64,000 nucleotides of DNA from JAVBQG01 sp031549185 (GCA_031549185.1 JAVBQG010000046.1:21040-85039), one strand, 5' to 3'. Shown: positions 43,241 to 52,598, counted from the stretch's first letter. A program made the numbers and translations. The notes: generated by a model not told the origin, from the sequence alone.

Positions 43241-44137
43241 CTACGATGCGCAGTCGCACGCGAGAAGGATCGAGTACAGTTTGCTGCGCGCGGTCTCCGC
43301 GCGGGACGTGAGGACGATCGGCGCCGCGGCGCCGAGGACGACGCCGGACATCTCCGCGTGCACAAGGTGCGCGAGGCATTTGCCGAGGACGTTGCCGACT
43401 TCGATGGACGAGGTGAGAAAGAGGTCGACCTTGCCCGCGACCTTGCTCTCGAGGTGTTTGTGCTTCGCTGCCTCCTCGGAGAGGGCGACATCCAGGGCGA
43501 TCGGTCCTTCGACGACGCAGGGGACGGAGAACTCCCCCGCCTCCCATGCCGCCACGATCGCGGCGGCGTCCACCGTGGCGGGCGCTTTTTCACTGACCTG
43601 TTCGTTGGCGGTGAGGATGGCCGCGTTCGGGCGCTCGTAGCCCATCGAGCGCAGGGCGACCAGCGCGTTTTCCAGAATCTGTTTTTTCTCGTTCAGGTCC
43701 GGCGCAATGTTGATGCCGCCGTCGGTGACGAAGATCAGGCGCCCCAATTCCTCCACTTCGAAGGCGGCCAGGTGGCTCAGAATCTTCCCTGCGCGCAGGC
43801 CTGTCTCCTTGTCGAGGACCGCACGCATGAAGTCGCTCGTATTGAGCAGGCCCTTCATCAGAACCTGGGCCTCTCCATCGTGGACGCATTTGACCGCCGC
43901 ATGTGCGGCCTTTGCGTCGTCGGGCTCGTCGACGACCTTACAATTCGTAAAATCGAGCTCCGCGAGCAGCTCTTTCAGTTTTTTGCCGTCGCCGAAGAGT
44001 ATGGGATCGATCTGCGCCGTCGTGTGCGCCAGTTTGACGGCCTCGAGGAGGTCTCTGTCGTGTGCCACGGCGACGCTCAGGGTTCGTTTGCCGCATCCGC
44101 AGATTTTTTCGACCATGGAAGCGTAACTTGTGATCAT
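43241..44137 (-). CDS. Phosphate acyltransferase (butyryl/acetyl type)
   Basis: A 298-residue PTA/PTB-family enzyme that converts an acyl-CoA and phosphate to acyl-phosphate and CoA, the step before ATP formation by an acyl kinase. Features: KTLSVAVAHDRDLLEAV-like N-terminus, LMKGLLNTSDFMRAVLDKETGLRAG near residues 92-114, FVTDGGINIAP, and the C-terminal GVVLGAAAPIVLTSRAE. Length and motifs favour phosphate butyryltransferase over Pta. Its ATG overlaps the DUF815 gene stop by 4 bases. It may act on branched- or aryl-acyl-CoA from amino acids (inference). Confidence 0.85.
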   Translation of the reverse strand: MITSYASMVEKICGCGKRTLSVAVAHDRDLLEAVKLAHTTAQIDPILFGDGKKLKELLAELDFTNCKVVDEPDDAKAAHAAVKCVHDGEAQVLMKGLLNTSDFMRAVLDKETGLRAGKILSHLAAFEVEELGRLIFVTDGGINIAPDLNEKKQILENALVALRSMGYERPNAAILTANEQVSEKAPATVDAAAIVAAWEAGEFSVPCVVEGPIALDVALSEEAAKHKHLESKVAGKVDLFLTSSIEVGNVLGKCLAHLVHAEMSGVVLGAAAPIVLTSRAETARSKLYSILLACDCAS

Positions 44138-45450
44138 TTCAAATCCCCTCCCAACGCCAGATGCCGCGCGTACTGGATGAACTGCCTCGCGGTGCGTCCG
44201 GTATAACCCCCGCGGCCTACCTCCCACTGCAGGGCCATCCGTTCGAGCTCCTCTTTCGGAACCCGCAGCTCCTCCTCCCTTGCCATCGTTTCGATCATCT
44301 CCAGGTACAGATCCCTGTCCGCCGAACCATACCAGATCGTGACGCCGAAACGATCGGCGAGCGAGTGCTTCTCCTGCATCGTGTCCCAGCCATGCACGTC
44401 GTCGCTCGCGCTCTTGCGGTCCTTCCAGACCTCGCGGATCAGGTTTCTGCGGTTGGAGGTCGCGTAGATCAGCACGTTGTCCGGTTTGCGCTCGAGGCCG
44501 CCCTCTATGATGGCCTTTAGGTACTTGTACTCGACCTCGAATTCCTCGAACGAAAGATCGTCCATGAAGAGGATGAAGCGATAGTTGCGATCCCGAACGC
44601 AGTTCAGGATCTCCGCGATGTCGCGATATTGTTCCTTGTGAACTTCTATCATGCGAAGTCCCCTGCGCACGAAACCGGGTTCGTTCAAAAGAGCTTTGAC
44701 CGAGGAGGATTTGCCCGTTCCGCTGTCGCCGAAGAGCAGAACGTTGTTTGCAGTCTTCCCCGAGAGAAACTGTTCGGTGTTGGCGAGCAGCTCCGTTTTC
44801 TGTTCTTCGTAGCCGACGAGGGAGTCGAGCGCGTATTTTTCGAGGTCGAAAATCGGGACGAGGTTACCCGCTCCTCCGTGCGTCTGCCACTTGAAAGCGC
44901 GGTTAAGCGCGAAAATGCCGGAGCCGTGTGCCATGTAGAAGGAGAGAAGTTGCGCGAGCGCGCGTTTGGGTTCGGATGCGGCGACCGCCGAGAAGATTTT
45001 TTCAGCCAGTCCGAGGACGAGAGCCTTTGCCTCGTCCTCGAGCGCAAGCGCGCTCTTGCGCGATGGCACATAGCAGCCGAGGGGTTTGAACCGCGCGAGG
45101 CTTTCGTCCGATTCGACAATTTCCTGTATCTTGCCGACCACCGCGCAGAGGGAGTTCAACTCTTCGAGAGCGATTTCGGCGAGGGTGCCGGAGGGCATAC
45201 CGTCCAGTTCCGTCGCTTTTCCGAGGATGTTTTCGTCCTCGCAGAGGCGAAGCGCGAGAAAGATGTGCCACAAATTGCCGCCGAGCGAATACGCCTCTGC
45301 CTCCTCGAGGATGTCGGCGGCGGCGTCTGCGATCAGCTGCGAAATTTGTGCCGTCTTCGCCCTCGCCTCCAGGGGGGAGGGCGAAAGGGCCGCCGCTTCG
45401 CTCAGGGACGCGAAGGTCTTCTTTTGGGAGATATTTTTGAAGATAATCAT
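44134..45450 (-). CDS. DUF815-family AAA ATPase
   Basis: 438 residues. The N-terminal half (about 1-205) is helical and unrecognised; the C-terminal half is an AAA ATPase with Walker A FGDSGTGKSSS near residue 245 and Walker B FILFMDDLSFEEFE near 300, followed by ATSNRRNLI and the GWDTMQEKHSLADRFG block typical of DUF815. Function is not established; the family is sometimes described as chaperone-like. Start overlaps the regulator stop by 4 bases. Longer frames upstream read through the regulator and are discounted. Confidence 0.82.
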   Translation of the reverse strand: MIIFKNISQKKTFASLSEAAALSPSPLEARAKTAQISQLIADAAADILEEAEAYSLGGNLWHIFLALRLCEDENILGKATELDGMPSGTLAEIALEELNSLCAVVGKIQEIVESDESLARFKPLGCYVPSRKSALALEDEAKALVLGLAEKIFSAVAASEPKRALAQLLSFYMAHGSGIFALNRAFKWQTHGGAGNLVPIFDLEKYALDSLVGYEEQKTELLANTEQFLSGKTANNVLLFGDSGTGKSSSVKALLNEPGFVRRGLRMIEVHKEQYRDIAEILNCVRDRNYRFILFMDDLSFEEFEVEYKYLKAIIEGGLERKPDNVLIYATSNRRNLIREVWKDRKSASDDVHGWDTMQEKHSLADRFGVTIWYGSADRDLYLEMIETMAREEELRVPKEELERMALQWEVGRGGYTGRTARQFIQYARHLALGGDLK

Positions 45451-46193
45451 AAGGGTTGCGTCAACCCCTCTTCCATGACGTGTTCGGGAACTTGTTCGAC
45501 GTCTCTCAATATATTGTTCAGATGTGTCTCCATCGTCCTGCCGGCAAGGTCGGAGTTCCCCCGCTCGAGCGCGGAGATGATCTTTTCGTGATCGTCGCTC
45601 ATGATCTCTTTCGAGTGATAGCGGATTTTTTCCAGCTTTCTCGCGTACTCTCCGCCGTGCCAGATCAATTTCAAAGCGGCAGCCAGCGTGTTGTTCCCGG
45701 AGGCCTCGGCGATTACCGTGTGAAACTCCGTGTCCATCTCGGAGACGCTCTTGTGTCGCTTCAACAATCTGCCGCTCTCTTTTACGGCACGTCTGAGCTG
45801 CTTGATCTGCTCCGGGGTAATGCGCGGCGCCGCAAGTTCGACAAGGGCTACCTCGACTGCTCTTCGCGCCACGAGAATATCGATCAACTCTTCCTTCTCG
45901 CGGGGGTTCAGATGTTTCGCGAGCTGGGCGGTCAATTCGTAACTTTTGCGGCTCTGCTGGTACTCTCTTAAATGTTTCAATCCGAGCGGAGTCAGCGCTC
46001 TTCCGCGGCTGCCGTTTTTCGCGAGCAGCCCTTCCCGTTCGAGATCCCGCAGGGCACGCCCCGCAGTCGGTTCGCTGACGACGATCCCCGCTTCGTAAAG
46101 GGCCGCCTGCGCCTTTCCGGCGCCCATGCTGCCGTCGTTTTCGATAACGCCGAGCAGTGTTACGTACTTGGGATCCTGCATATTGATCAACAT
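45447..46193 (-). CDS. FCD-domain (FadR-like) transcriptional regulator
   Basis: A 248-residue regulator. The N-terminal winged helix is atypical for GntR (about 10-75: KYVTLLGVIENDGSMGAGKAQAAL), followed by the C-terminal FCD ligand-binding domain: ILVARRAVEVALVELAA, DTEFHTVIAEASGNN and ALERGNSDLAGRTMETHL, with Asp and His residues that bind a metal in this family. It is divergent from the thiamine-diphosphate enzyme pseudogene and a palindromic operator lies between them. Confidence 0.85.
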   Translation of the reverse strand: MLINMQDPKYVTLLGVIENDGSMGAGKAQAALYEAGIVVSEPTAGRALRDLEREGLLAKNGSRGRALTPLGLKHLREYQQSRKSYELTAQLAKHLNPREKEELIDILVARRAVEVALVELAAPRITPEQIKQLRRAVKESGRLLKRHKSVSEMDTEFHTVIAEASGNNTLAAALKLIWHGGEYARKLEKIRYHSKEIMSDDHEKIISALERGNSDLAGRTMETHLNNILRDVEQVPEHVMEEGLTQPL

Positions 46194-46255
46194 CGCCGAG
46201 ATCGCCCCCCATGCACGTTAGAATAACATATTTATAAATGTTTTGCCAAATTGCC

Positions 46256-46283
46256 TTGACGTTTGGAATGGCGAAAGTATAAT
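46256..46283 (+). promoter_or_regulatory. Sigma-70 promoter of the decayed ThDP enzyme gene
   Basis: -35 TTGACG (46256-46261), 16-base spacer, -10 TATAAT (46278-46283). It drives the rightward pseudogene starting at 46336. The leftward regulator may use TTGGCA at about 46242-46247 with a weak -10 TTATTC. Confidence 0.8.
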
Positions 46284-46299
46284 CATCATTAATGATGAT
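46282..46299. promoter_or_regulatory. 18-base perfect palindrome, probable operator
   Basis: ATCATCATTAATGATGAT is perfectly self-complementary and overlaps the -10 end, around the expected transcription start. That position suits repression by the divergent FCD-domain regulator. Its half-site ATCAT repeats differ from the FadR/GntR core TGGTNNNACCA, so the link is by position. Confidence 0.65.
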
Positions 46300-46335
46300 G
46301 CATATCACACCACATCATTCTCTGAAGGAGGAGGC

Positions 46336-47808
46336 ATGTTGAGGATGCATGCGGCGAAAGCATTGTTGGAGATGTTGAAATGCTACGATGTCACGGACGT
46401 CTTTGGATTGCCCGACGAGACCACTCTCGATCTTTACCGGGCCTGGGAGGGTTTCCCGGATATCGCGTATCACATGTGCCGTGACGAGCGCAGTTTGGTC
46501 TTCATGGCGGACGGTTATGCAAAAGCGACTGGCAAGGTGGGAATCTGCGAGGGGCCAAGCGTCGGCGCAACCCACATGATCCCCGGCGTGACCGAGGCGC
46601 ATGCGGCCTGCATTCCGATGATCGTCTTCACATCGGACGTGTCTCTCGACACCACGAAAAAGAATATGCTCACCGGCTTCGATCAAACCGCGATCTTCCA
46701 GGGTGTGACGAAGGACTCGTTTACGATAACCAGGGCGAGCGAGATTCCGTTCGTCATCCGGCGGGCCTTTCGCCGCGCCACGAGTGGGCGGCCCGGCCCC
46801 GTTCATGTGAGAATCCCGCAGGATGTCTACTGCGGCGAAGGAGGGTGTCGCCGCAACGGCGAAGCTTCTGGTTCGCTCCGCGCGGCCTGTGATGATCTGT
46901 TGGCAGGGGGCCGTCCATTCCGGCGCGTGGGAGCCGGTGTGCGCGCTCGCGGAGAAGTTGAACGTGCTGGTGGGTTCGACCATCAACGCAAAGGGAATTT
47001 TCCCGGAGACCCATCCACTCTCTCTTGGTGTAATCGGTGCGCGGGGTGGCAGAGAGTGGGCGAACCGTTGCGTCACGGGCGCGGATTTGATTCTGTTCGT
47101 AGGGAGCCGTACCGATTCGGCTGGTACCAACGGATGGACCGTGCCGAACGCGGAGTCGAAGGTGGCGATGATTCAGATCGACGTCTCCGAACACGAACTC
47201 GGCAACAACTACGACGTTTTGCCGCTGCTGGGAGACGCGCGCGAAACGTTGAGCGCAATTCTGGACGCGCTGCCCGCATCCGTCGATTCGGAAGCGAGAA
47301 TCGAATGGGTGGCGGAGGCAAAAAAGACCAGGGAGGAGCACGAAGCGAAGCTCGACGAATTCGAGAAAAACCTGGGCGACAAGATCACTCCCTTCTCCGT
47401 CGCGCGGCTTCTCGAGCGCACAATGCCGGACGATGCTTTTTTCGCCATCGACCCGGGCGTGTCGGCCGTCTACCCTGCCGCGTTCATGCGCCTGAAAGCT
47501 GCGGGCCGCAGAACGGCTTATAACTTCGCAATGGGTGCGCTCGGTTATGCCATCCCGGCCGCAATCGGAGCCCGAGCCGGCATTGAAAACAGCAGGCGTG
47601 TGGTCGGCCTCGTCGGCGACGGCAGCTTCGGGTTTACCGCCGGAGAGCTGGCTTTCCTCTTGGACGATTGCGCGAAAGCGCCCGGCCCGAAACTGATTGC
47701 CTTGCCGGTCGCGGCCGAGGATGAGGAGCTTCCCCCGCCCCCGGGTGGTACAATTACGCGAAATCGGCCGGCCTGTCGAACCTCTACGGGTGCGACTGCA
47801 TGTCGTAG
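46336..47808 (+). pseudogene. Decayed thiamine-diphosphate-dependent enzyme (acetolactate-synthase-like)
   Basis: The N-terminal part reads to about 46840 in one frame (MLRMHAAKALLEML, CRDERSLVFMADGYAKATGK, ending VHVRIPQDV). The reading then moves to a second frame (GVAATAKLLVRSARPVMICW to GLVGDGSFGFTAGEL, about 46835-47690), and finally a third frame shows FGW-like then YNYAKSAGLSNLYGC before TAG at 47806. So there are at least two frame changes, an unrelated stretch near 47690-47745, and a missing C-terminus. The TPP motif GDGSF is present. A normal member has about 550 residues; sequencing error could account for one shift but not all of this. Confidence 0.75.
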
Positions 47809-47837
47809 CGTTCCGAGTCGGCGGTGATAAAGCAAAA

Positions 47838-47868
47838 AAAGAGGAGAGGTTCGAAGCCCCTCCTCTTT
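47838..47868. terminator. Bidirectional intrinsic terminator
   Basis: AAAGAGGAG and CTCCTCTTT, extended by GG/CC, with flanking A and T runs. It separates the rightward pseudogene from the leftward clpC. Confidence 0.8.
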
Positions 47869-47885
47869 ATTTATATTTAAACCAG

Positions 47886-50387
47886 CTATACAGGTTGCGC
47901 TTCTTTTTCGAAGCGAAGGGAGGAGTGTGCGTCCTCCCCCTCTTGCGAGATGGCGACGTTGACATGATCCCCCGAGGAGATGATCCCCTCCAGCAACATG
48001 TCCGCCAATTTGTCCTCCACGAGGCGTTGTATCGTCCGGCGCAGCGGCCTCGCCCCGTATTTGGGGTCGAAGCCCTCGTCGAGAAGCAGCTTGCACGCCG
48101 TCTCGTCGATCGACAGCGCCACCTCCTGGTCAGCCGCGCGACGAACCACGTCCTTCAACATGACCTCGGTGATCTTGAGAAGTTCGTCTTTGTTCAGCGG
48201 CTTGAAGACGACGATGTCGTCGATCCTGTTCAGAAACTCCGGCTTGAAGGTTTTCTTTACCCCTTCCAGAATCGTGCTCTTCATTCGATTCCAATCGGCG
48301 TCCTCCTTGCCCTTCTCGTCAGCCCCCAGCCCAAAGCCGAGCGACTGCCCCTTGACGATGTTCTCCGCGCCGACGTTGCTCGTCATGATGACGACTGCGT
48401 TGCGGAAGTCGACTTTATGCCCCTGCCCGTCCGTCACGTGCCCGTCCTCGAGTACCTGCAGCAGCAAGTTGAAGAGGTCGGGGTGAGCCTTCTCGATTTC
48501 GTCAAAGAGCACGACGGAGTACGGTTTGCGCCGCATCATCTCCGTCAGCTTGCCGCCTGCCTCATAGCCGACATAGCCGGGCGGCGCTCCGATCAGTTTG
48601 GCAACCTCGTGCCGCTCCATGTATTCGCTCATGTCGAAGCGCAACAACGCGTCCTCGTTGCCGAAAAGAAACTCCGCAAGGGAGCGGGCGAGCTCCGTCT
48701 TGCCGACGCCCGTCGGCCCCAGGAAGAGAAAGCTTCCGACCGGGCGCTTCGAATCTTTCATGCCGCTGCGCGCGCGCCTGATGGCCTTGGCCACCGAACC
48801 GATCGCCTCGTCCTGGCCGATCATGCGTTTGTGGATCTCTTCCTCCATGCGCCGCAAGCGTTGCGCCTCCTCCTCCGTCATCTGCACGACGGGGATACCG
48901 GTCCACTCGCCCACGACGGCGGCGATGTCGTTCACCGAAACCTCCGGCGTCAATTGAGCGCGCTGCTTCTGCCAGTTTCTACGCGCTTCTTCCAGTTCGT
49001 CGAGCAGGCGACGCTCGTCGTCGCGCAGGCGCGCCGCGAGTTCGAACTCTTGAGCGACGACAACGGCCTCCTTTTCCTTACGGAGGTCGGCTAGTTGTTT
49101 TTCAAGATCCTTGATCGCTTCCGGCGCTTCCATTGCGTTCAAACGCACTTTGGCCGCCGCCTCGTCTATGAGGTCGATCGCCTTGTCCGGGAGAAAGCGC
49201 CCGGTGATATACCGCCCCGAGAGCCGAGCGGCCGCCGCCAGCGCTTCATCGGAGAATTCGACCCGGTGATGCGATTCGTAGTGTTCGCGAAGGCCCATCA
49301 AAATTTGAATCGTGTCCTCCACGGAGGGCTCGTCGACCATGACCGGCTGGAAACGGCGCTCGAGCGCGCTGTCTTTTTCGATGTACTTTCGGAATTCGTC
49401 CATCGTCGTGGCGCCTATCACCTGTATTTCGCCGCGCGCCAGGCTCGGTTTCAGAATGTTCGCGGCGTCCACCGCGCCCTCGGCGCCGCCGGCGCCGATG
49501 ATCGTGTGGATTTCATCGATGAAGAGGACGACACCCTTCGCTTCCTTCAACTCCTTGAGAATGCGGCGCATTCTCTCCTCGAACTCGCCGCGGTACTTCG
49601 TGCCCGCCACGAGGTTGGCGACGTTGAGCTGTACGACTCGTTTGTCCCTGAGCATGTCGGGGATCTCCCCGGAGGCGATCTTGAGGGCCAACCCCTCGAC
49701 CACGGCCGTTTTGCCGACGCCGGGGTCACCGATCAGGACGGGGTTGTTTTTCGTCCGGCGCGTGAGGATCTGCGAGATGCGCGTAATCTCCTTGTCTCGT
49801 CCGATGACGGGGTCGAGCTCGCCCTTGCGCGCCAACTCCGAGAGATCTGTACAAAGCTGGTTGATCGTCGGCGTCTTCGAGGTGTCCGCCCGACGGTCGT
49901 TTTCGTCGGTCTGCGCCGTGCTACCCACGGAGGCAAATTGCATTTCGTCCGTCTCGGCGGTCAGGCCCTGGATTTCTTTGCGCATTCTCGGTAGCGAGAT
50001 TCCGGCGTTGCCCAGAACCTGAGCAGCCAGTCCCTCCCCCTCCGAGACAAGGCCGAGCAGGATATGCTCCGCGCCGACATAGTTGATTCCCATGCTGCGC
50101 GCTTCGCGCATGGCCATGTCGAGCACCCGCTTGGCCCTCGGCGAGAGGGGCAGGTCGACCATTTTTTCCCTCGGCTGCCCTCTTTCGATCAACGTTTCTA
50201 TCCGATGGCGCAGTTCGTCCGGGTTGACGCCCGCGCTGTAAAGAGCCTGCGAGGTGACGTTGTCGAGGTCGTCCAGCACCCCCAGAAGCAGGTGCTCCGT
50301 TCCGATGACGTCGTGTCCCATGGCAAGGGCCTCTTTGTGCGCAAGCTGAACCACTCTTTTTCCTCTTTCGTTGAAAAATTGCCACAT
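47886..50387 (-). CDS. clpC: ATP-dependent Clp protease ATP-binding subunit ClpC
   Basis: An 833-residue Hsp100 unfoldase that feeds ClpP. Order: two Clp_N repeats (1-70, 80-145), AAA1 with Walker A GDPGVGKT at about 220-227, a UVR/coiled M-domain (about 430-470, AQEFELAARLRDDERRLLDEL), AAA2 with GPTGVGKT and a C-terminal D2 small domain ending in QPV. The UVR motif marks ClpC rather than ClpA/B. It is the last gene of ctsR-mcsA-mcsB-clpC, 15 bases after mcsB. Terminator at 47838-47868. Confidence 0.97.
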   Translation of the reverse strand: MWQFFNERGKRVVQLAHKEALAMGHDVIGTEHLLLGVLDDLDNVTSQALYSAGVNPDELRHRIETLIERGQPREKMVDLPLSPRAKRVLDMAMREARSMGINYVGAEHILLGLVSEGEGLAAQVLGNAGISLPRMRKEIQGLTAETDEMQFASVGSTAQTDENDRRADTSKTPTINQLCTDLSELARKGELDPVIGRDKEITRISQILTRRTKNNPVLIGDPGVGKTAVVEGLALKIASGEIPDMLRDKRVVQLNVANLVAGTKYRGEFEERMRRILKELKEAKGVVLFIDEIHTIIGAGGAEGAVDAANILKPSLARGEIQVIGATTMDEFRKYIEKDSALERRFQPVMVDEPSVEDTIQILMGLREHYESHHRVEFSDEALAAAARLSGRYITGRFLPDKAIDLIDEAAAKVRLNAMEAPEAIKDLEKQLADLRKEKEAVVVAQEFELAARLRDDERRLLDELEEARRNWQKQRAQLTPEVSVNDIAAVVGEWTGIPVVQMTEEEAQRLRRMEEEIHKRMIGQDEAIGSVAKAIRRARSGMKDSKRPVGSFLFLGPTGVGKTELARSLAEFLFGNEDALLRFDMSEYMERHEVAKLIGAPPGYVGYEAGGKLTEMMRRKPYSVVLFDEIEKAHPDLFNLLLQVLEDGHVTDGQGHKVDFRNAVVIMTSNVGAENIVKGQSLGFGLGADEKGKEDADWNRMKSTILEGVKKTFKPEFLNRIDDIVVFKPLNKDELLKITEVMLKDVVRRAADQEVALSIDETACKLLLDEGFDPKYGARPLRRTIQRLVEDKLADMLLEGIISSGDHVNVAISQEGEDAHSSLRFEKEAQPV

Positions 50388-50402
50388 GATTCCTACAACT
50401 CC

Positions 50403-51488
50403 TTACGTCGAACTTCTATTCTCTATAAAGCGCCTGAAAAGAGTGGCTCTCAAGGAGAGCTCCTCCGATTCATCGACGATGCATCGCGCTTCTGCGTTCA
50501 GGTGATACGGTTGAGACGTTATGAACATATGTTTCCATTCATCATCCGGCAGAGGAGGCAGATACCCCAGTTCGGAGCCGAGTTTGACGAAGGATAGCGC
50601 GTTGATCGCCTCCTCCAGCGAAAGCAATCTGGCGTGACGCAGTGTTCCCCAGGATCTCCAGAACCGGTCGATCATCGTCTCATCCCGATCATCCTTCATC
50701 TCCCGCCTCGCGAGAAGCTCCCGTGATGTCAGAAGCTCCGAGGCGCCCTGTAGCATGGAGACGATCTCCACCGGCGAAATTGCAAGTGTCACTTTATTGG
50801 ACGCCAGATAAAAACTGCCCGCCGGTTCGCCGCTGTGCTGCGCCAGCTTGTACAAGGCCACGCGCGGCCAGTCGCGGTCCAGCGCCAGAGAGGCTCTTTT
50901 GATCCCACCCGTGTAATCCAGACCGGGCAGGTGCAGAAGGACGGAAGCCTGCATACCCGTGCCCACCGAGCCGGGATCCGCCGTAAGGTAACCGAGGACG
51001 GTGTCCTTCGCGTACTTGAGGGCAAGCGCCTCATTCAACGCGGAGGCGACGCGATAGCTCTCATGCAGTTCGAGCCCCCCGAGGGAGACGGCAATCGAGA
51101 GATGATCGACCTCGTTGATCATGCAGGAGATCGTACCGTCGCAGTCTCTGACGATAAAACGGCCCGCTCCGCCTTGCATGAACGAGGGTGAGATCAGGCG
51201 CTTTTCGAGCAACAGGTTCTTCGAGACGTCATCCAGGTTGTCGAGCATCCTCGAATCGCACTTTTGCCATGTGTCGCTTCCGCCGATTCTCGACAGCACG
51301 ACCGCCGCTACGTCGTACAGCTGCGAATTGTCGCACTTACCGGGAAAAGGAAACTCCGCAAGGTTGCGCCTGATTTTGACCTGGCTGACGAGAGGCACGA
51401 GGGCTCTCGAACGATAGGCCCCCTCGTCTTTGTCTCCAGGCGTACTCAGCCAGGCCAGATCTATTTTGGAAAAGTAATCGGTCAACAT
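50403..51488 (-). CDS. mcsB: McsB-like protein with lost arginine-kinase active site
   Basis: A 361-residue homologue of protein arginine kinase McsB, the tag-maker for ClpCP. Fold and landmarks align throughout (LISPSFMQ, GYLTA, SVGTG, HLPGLDYTG). However, the phosphagen-kinase residues differ: the SSRIRLARN Arg motif reads SQVKIRRN (35-42); INEEDH is INEVDH (124-129, V127); the catalytic Cys in LTSCPTN is Asp171 (LTADPGS); and GTGLRAS is GTGMQAS (Gln180). The C-terminal RDxxRA phospho-Arg motif is replaced by EELSLRA. It is probably catalytically inactive, perhaps a ClpC adaptor. Confidence 0.88.
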   Translation of the reverse strand: MLTDYFSKIDLAWLSTPGDKDEGAYRSRALVPLVSQVKIRRNLAEFPFPGKCDNSQLYDVAAVVLSRIGGSDTWQKCDSRMLDNLDDVSKNLLLEKRLISPSFMQGGAGRFIVRDCDGTISCMINEVDHLSIAVSLGGLELHESYRVASALNEALALKYAKDTVLGYLTADPGSVGTGMQASVLLHLPGLDYTGGIKRASLALDRDWPRVALYKLAQHSGEPAGSFYLASNKVTLAISPVEIVSMLQGASELLTSRELLARREMKDDRDETMIDRFWRSWGTLRHARLLSLEEAINALSFVKLGSELGYLPPLPDDEWKHMFITSQPYHLNAEARCIVDESEELSLRATLFRRFIENRSST

Positions 51489-52069
51489 GTCGGCTCTTCG
51501 CCTTCCAGAAGCGGTTTCAAGAGATCTCTCAACTTGGCCGCGCGCTCGTATTCTTCGCGTGAAACCGCGTCGTCGATCTCCCCCTTCAATCTTCGGATGT
51601 CGGCCTCCCTCTCTTCATTCGTATATTCGAGGTTTTGTTCCTCCGAGATTGTCTCCGGGGCCAGAACGGCTATATCCGAAAACAGTTTCGACGTACCCTC
51701 CCAGTGGCTCTCGGCTCCCTGTATCTGCTGCAGTTTCGCGCCCAAAGGGAAGCGAAACGCCTGGTAGCACTCCGCACATCCCAAAATGCCTCTGTTGCGA
51801 AACTCTCGATAGACCATGCCGCAGGCAGGACAGACGATTCCGTCGTATTTTTCCTCGTCTCGTTTCGACTGCAGACGGACGATTTTCTTTCGTTGCGGCG
51901 CGTCCATCTCGTGCAGGGAGAAAGAAATCGTAATACTTGGCAATTGAGTCGAAAGAAAACCGAGTTCCTCCGCACACACCCTGCACAGATTGATATCCTG
52001 TACCTCGTTGTTCACGACCTGTTTCACAAGAACTTCCACTTCCCGCTTTCCGCAGTTCCCGCAGAGCAT
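51482..52069 (-). CDS. mcsA: McsA zinc-binding/UVR-domain protein
   Basis: A 195-residue partner of McsB. Zinc-binding CxxC pairs are at CGNCGK (3-6), CRVC (29-32), CPAC (80-83) and CAEC (98-101), and the C-terminal UVR motif EEYERAAKLRDLLKPLL occupies about residues 170-188. It normally activates McsB and CtsR release. It overlaps the mcsB start by 7 bases. All metal ligands are kept, so McsA remains intact although McsB has diverged. Confidence 0.93.
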   Translation of the reverse strand: MLCGNCGKREVEVLVKQVVNNEVQDINLCRVCAEELGFLSTQLPSITISFSLHEMDAPQRKKIVRLQSKRDEEKYDGIVCPACGMVYREFRNRGILGCAECYQAFRFPLGAKLQQIQGAESHWEGTSKLFSDIAVLAPETISEEQNLEYTNEEREADIRRLKGEIDDAVSREEYERAAKLRDLLKPLLEGEEPTC

Positions 52070-52081
52070 AAGATCATCTCC

Positions 52082-52564
52082 CTAGGACATGGCGAGGCTG
52101 ACGAGTATTTTTTTCAGCAACTCGGCGCGCAGCGTATCTCTTTTATACGGCGGAAGATCGAAGAGAATGCGCCCCTGTTCGTCCTGATTTCGTAGAGAGA
52201 CCTCGACCAGCAGGCGCTCTCTCGCCGTGAGCATCTTCCGCTCCTGCAGGCTGATCAGCAGCCTGCGCGCATCCTGTTCCGATACGGCGTTGCCGACGAG
52301 AGCCTCCAGGTGTTCCGCGCACTCGTCGCAATCGCCGAAGCGAAGCTGCATGATTCGTATGAAACCATGCCCGCCACGCTGGCTTTGGATCAAAAAACCG
52401 TGCTCCGGCGCAAAGCGACTGCGCAGGACGTAGTTGATCTGACTGGGAACACAGCCGAATTTTTCGGCAAGATCTTTGCGTCTCAAAACGATCTCGCTTT
52501 TGCTGGTATCCTCCAAAAGAGTCACTATATAATCCCCGATGACTTTCGTGAGGCTCGACGACAT
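52082..52564 (-). CDS. ctsR: CtsR class III heat-shock repressor
   Basis: A 160-residue repressor. The DNA-binding half contains DLAEKFGCVPSQINYVLRSRF and the wing QRGGHGFIRI, in which the tetraglycine loop of Bacillus (GGGG) reads RGGHG. The C-terminal degradation/interaction domain follows. Start at ATG with GGAG 8 bases upstream; a GTG nine bases earlier is an alternative. First gene of the operon, autoregulated through the box at 52611-52627. Regulates clpC and mcs genes. Confidence 0.93.
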   Translation of the reverse strand: MSSSLTKVIGDYIVTLLEDTSKSEIVLRRKDLAEKFGCVPSQINYVLRSRFAPEHGFLIQSQRGGHGFIRIMQLRFGDCDECAEHLEALVGNAVSEQDARRLLISLQERKMLTARERLLVEVSLRNQDEQGRILFDLPPYKRDTLRAELLKKILVSLAMS

Positions 52565-52598
52565 CAATGCCACTCCAATCCTAGTATATCCTCCGGCA

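Noticed and set aside
46336..47808. Programmed frameshift in the ThDP enzyme
   Set aside because: No slippery heptamer with a downstream stem is seen at the change, there are at least two changes, and the C-terminus is missing.
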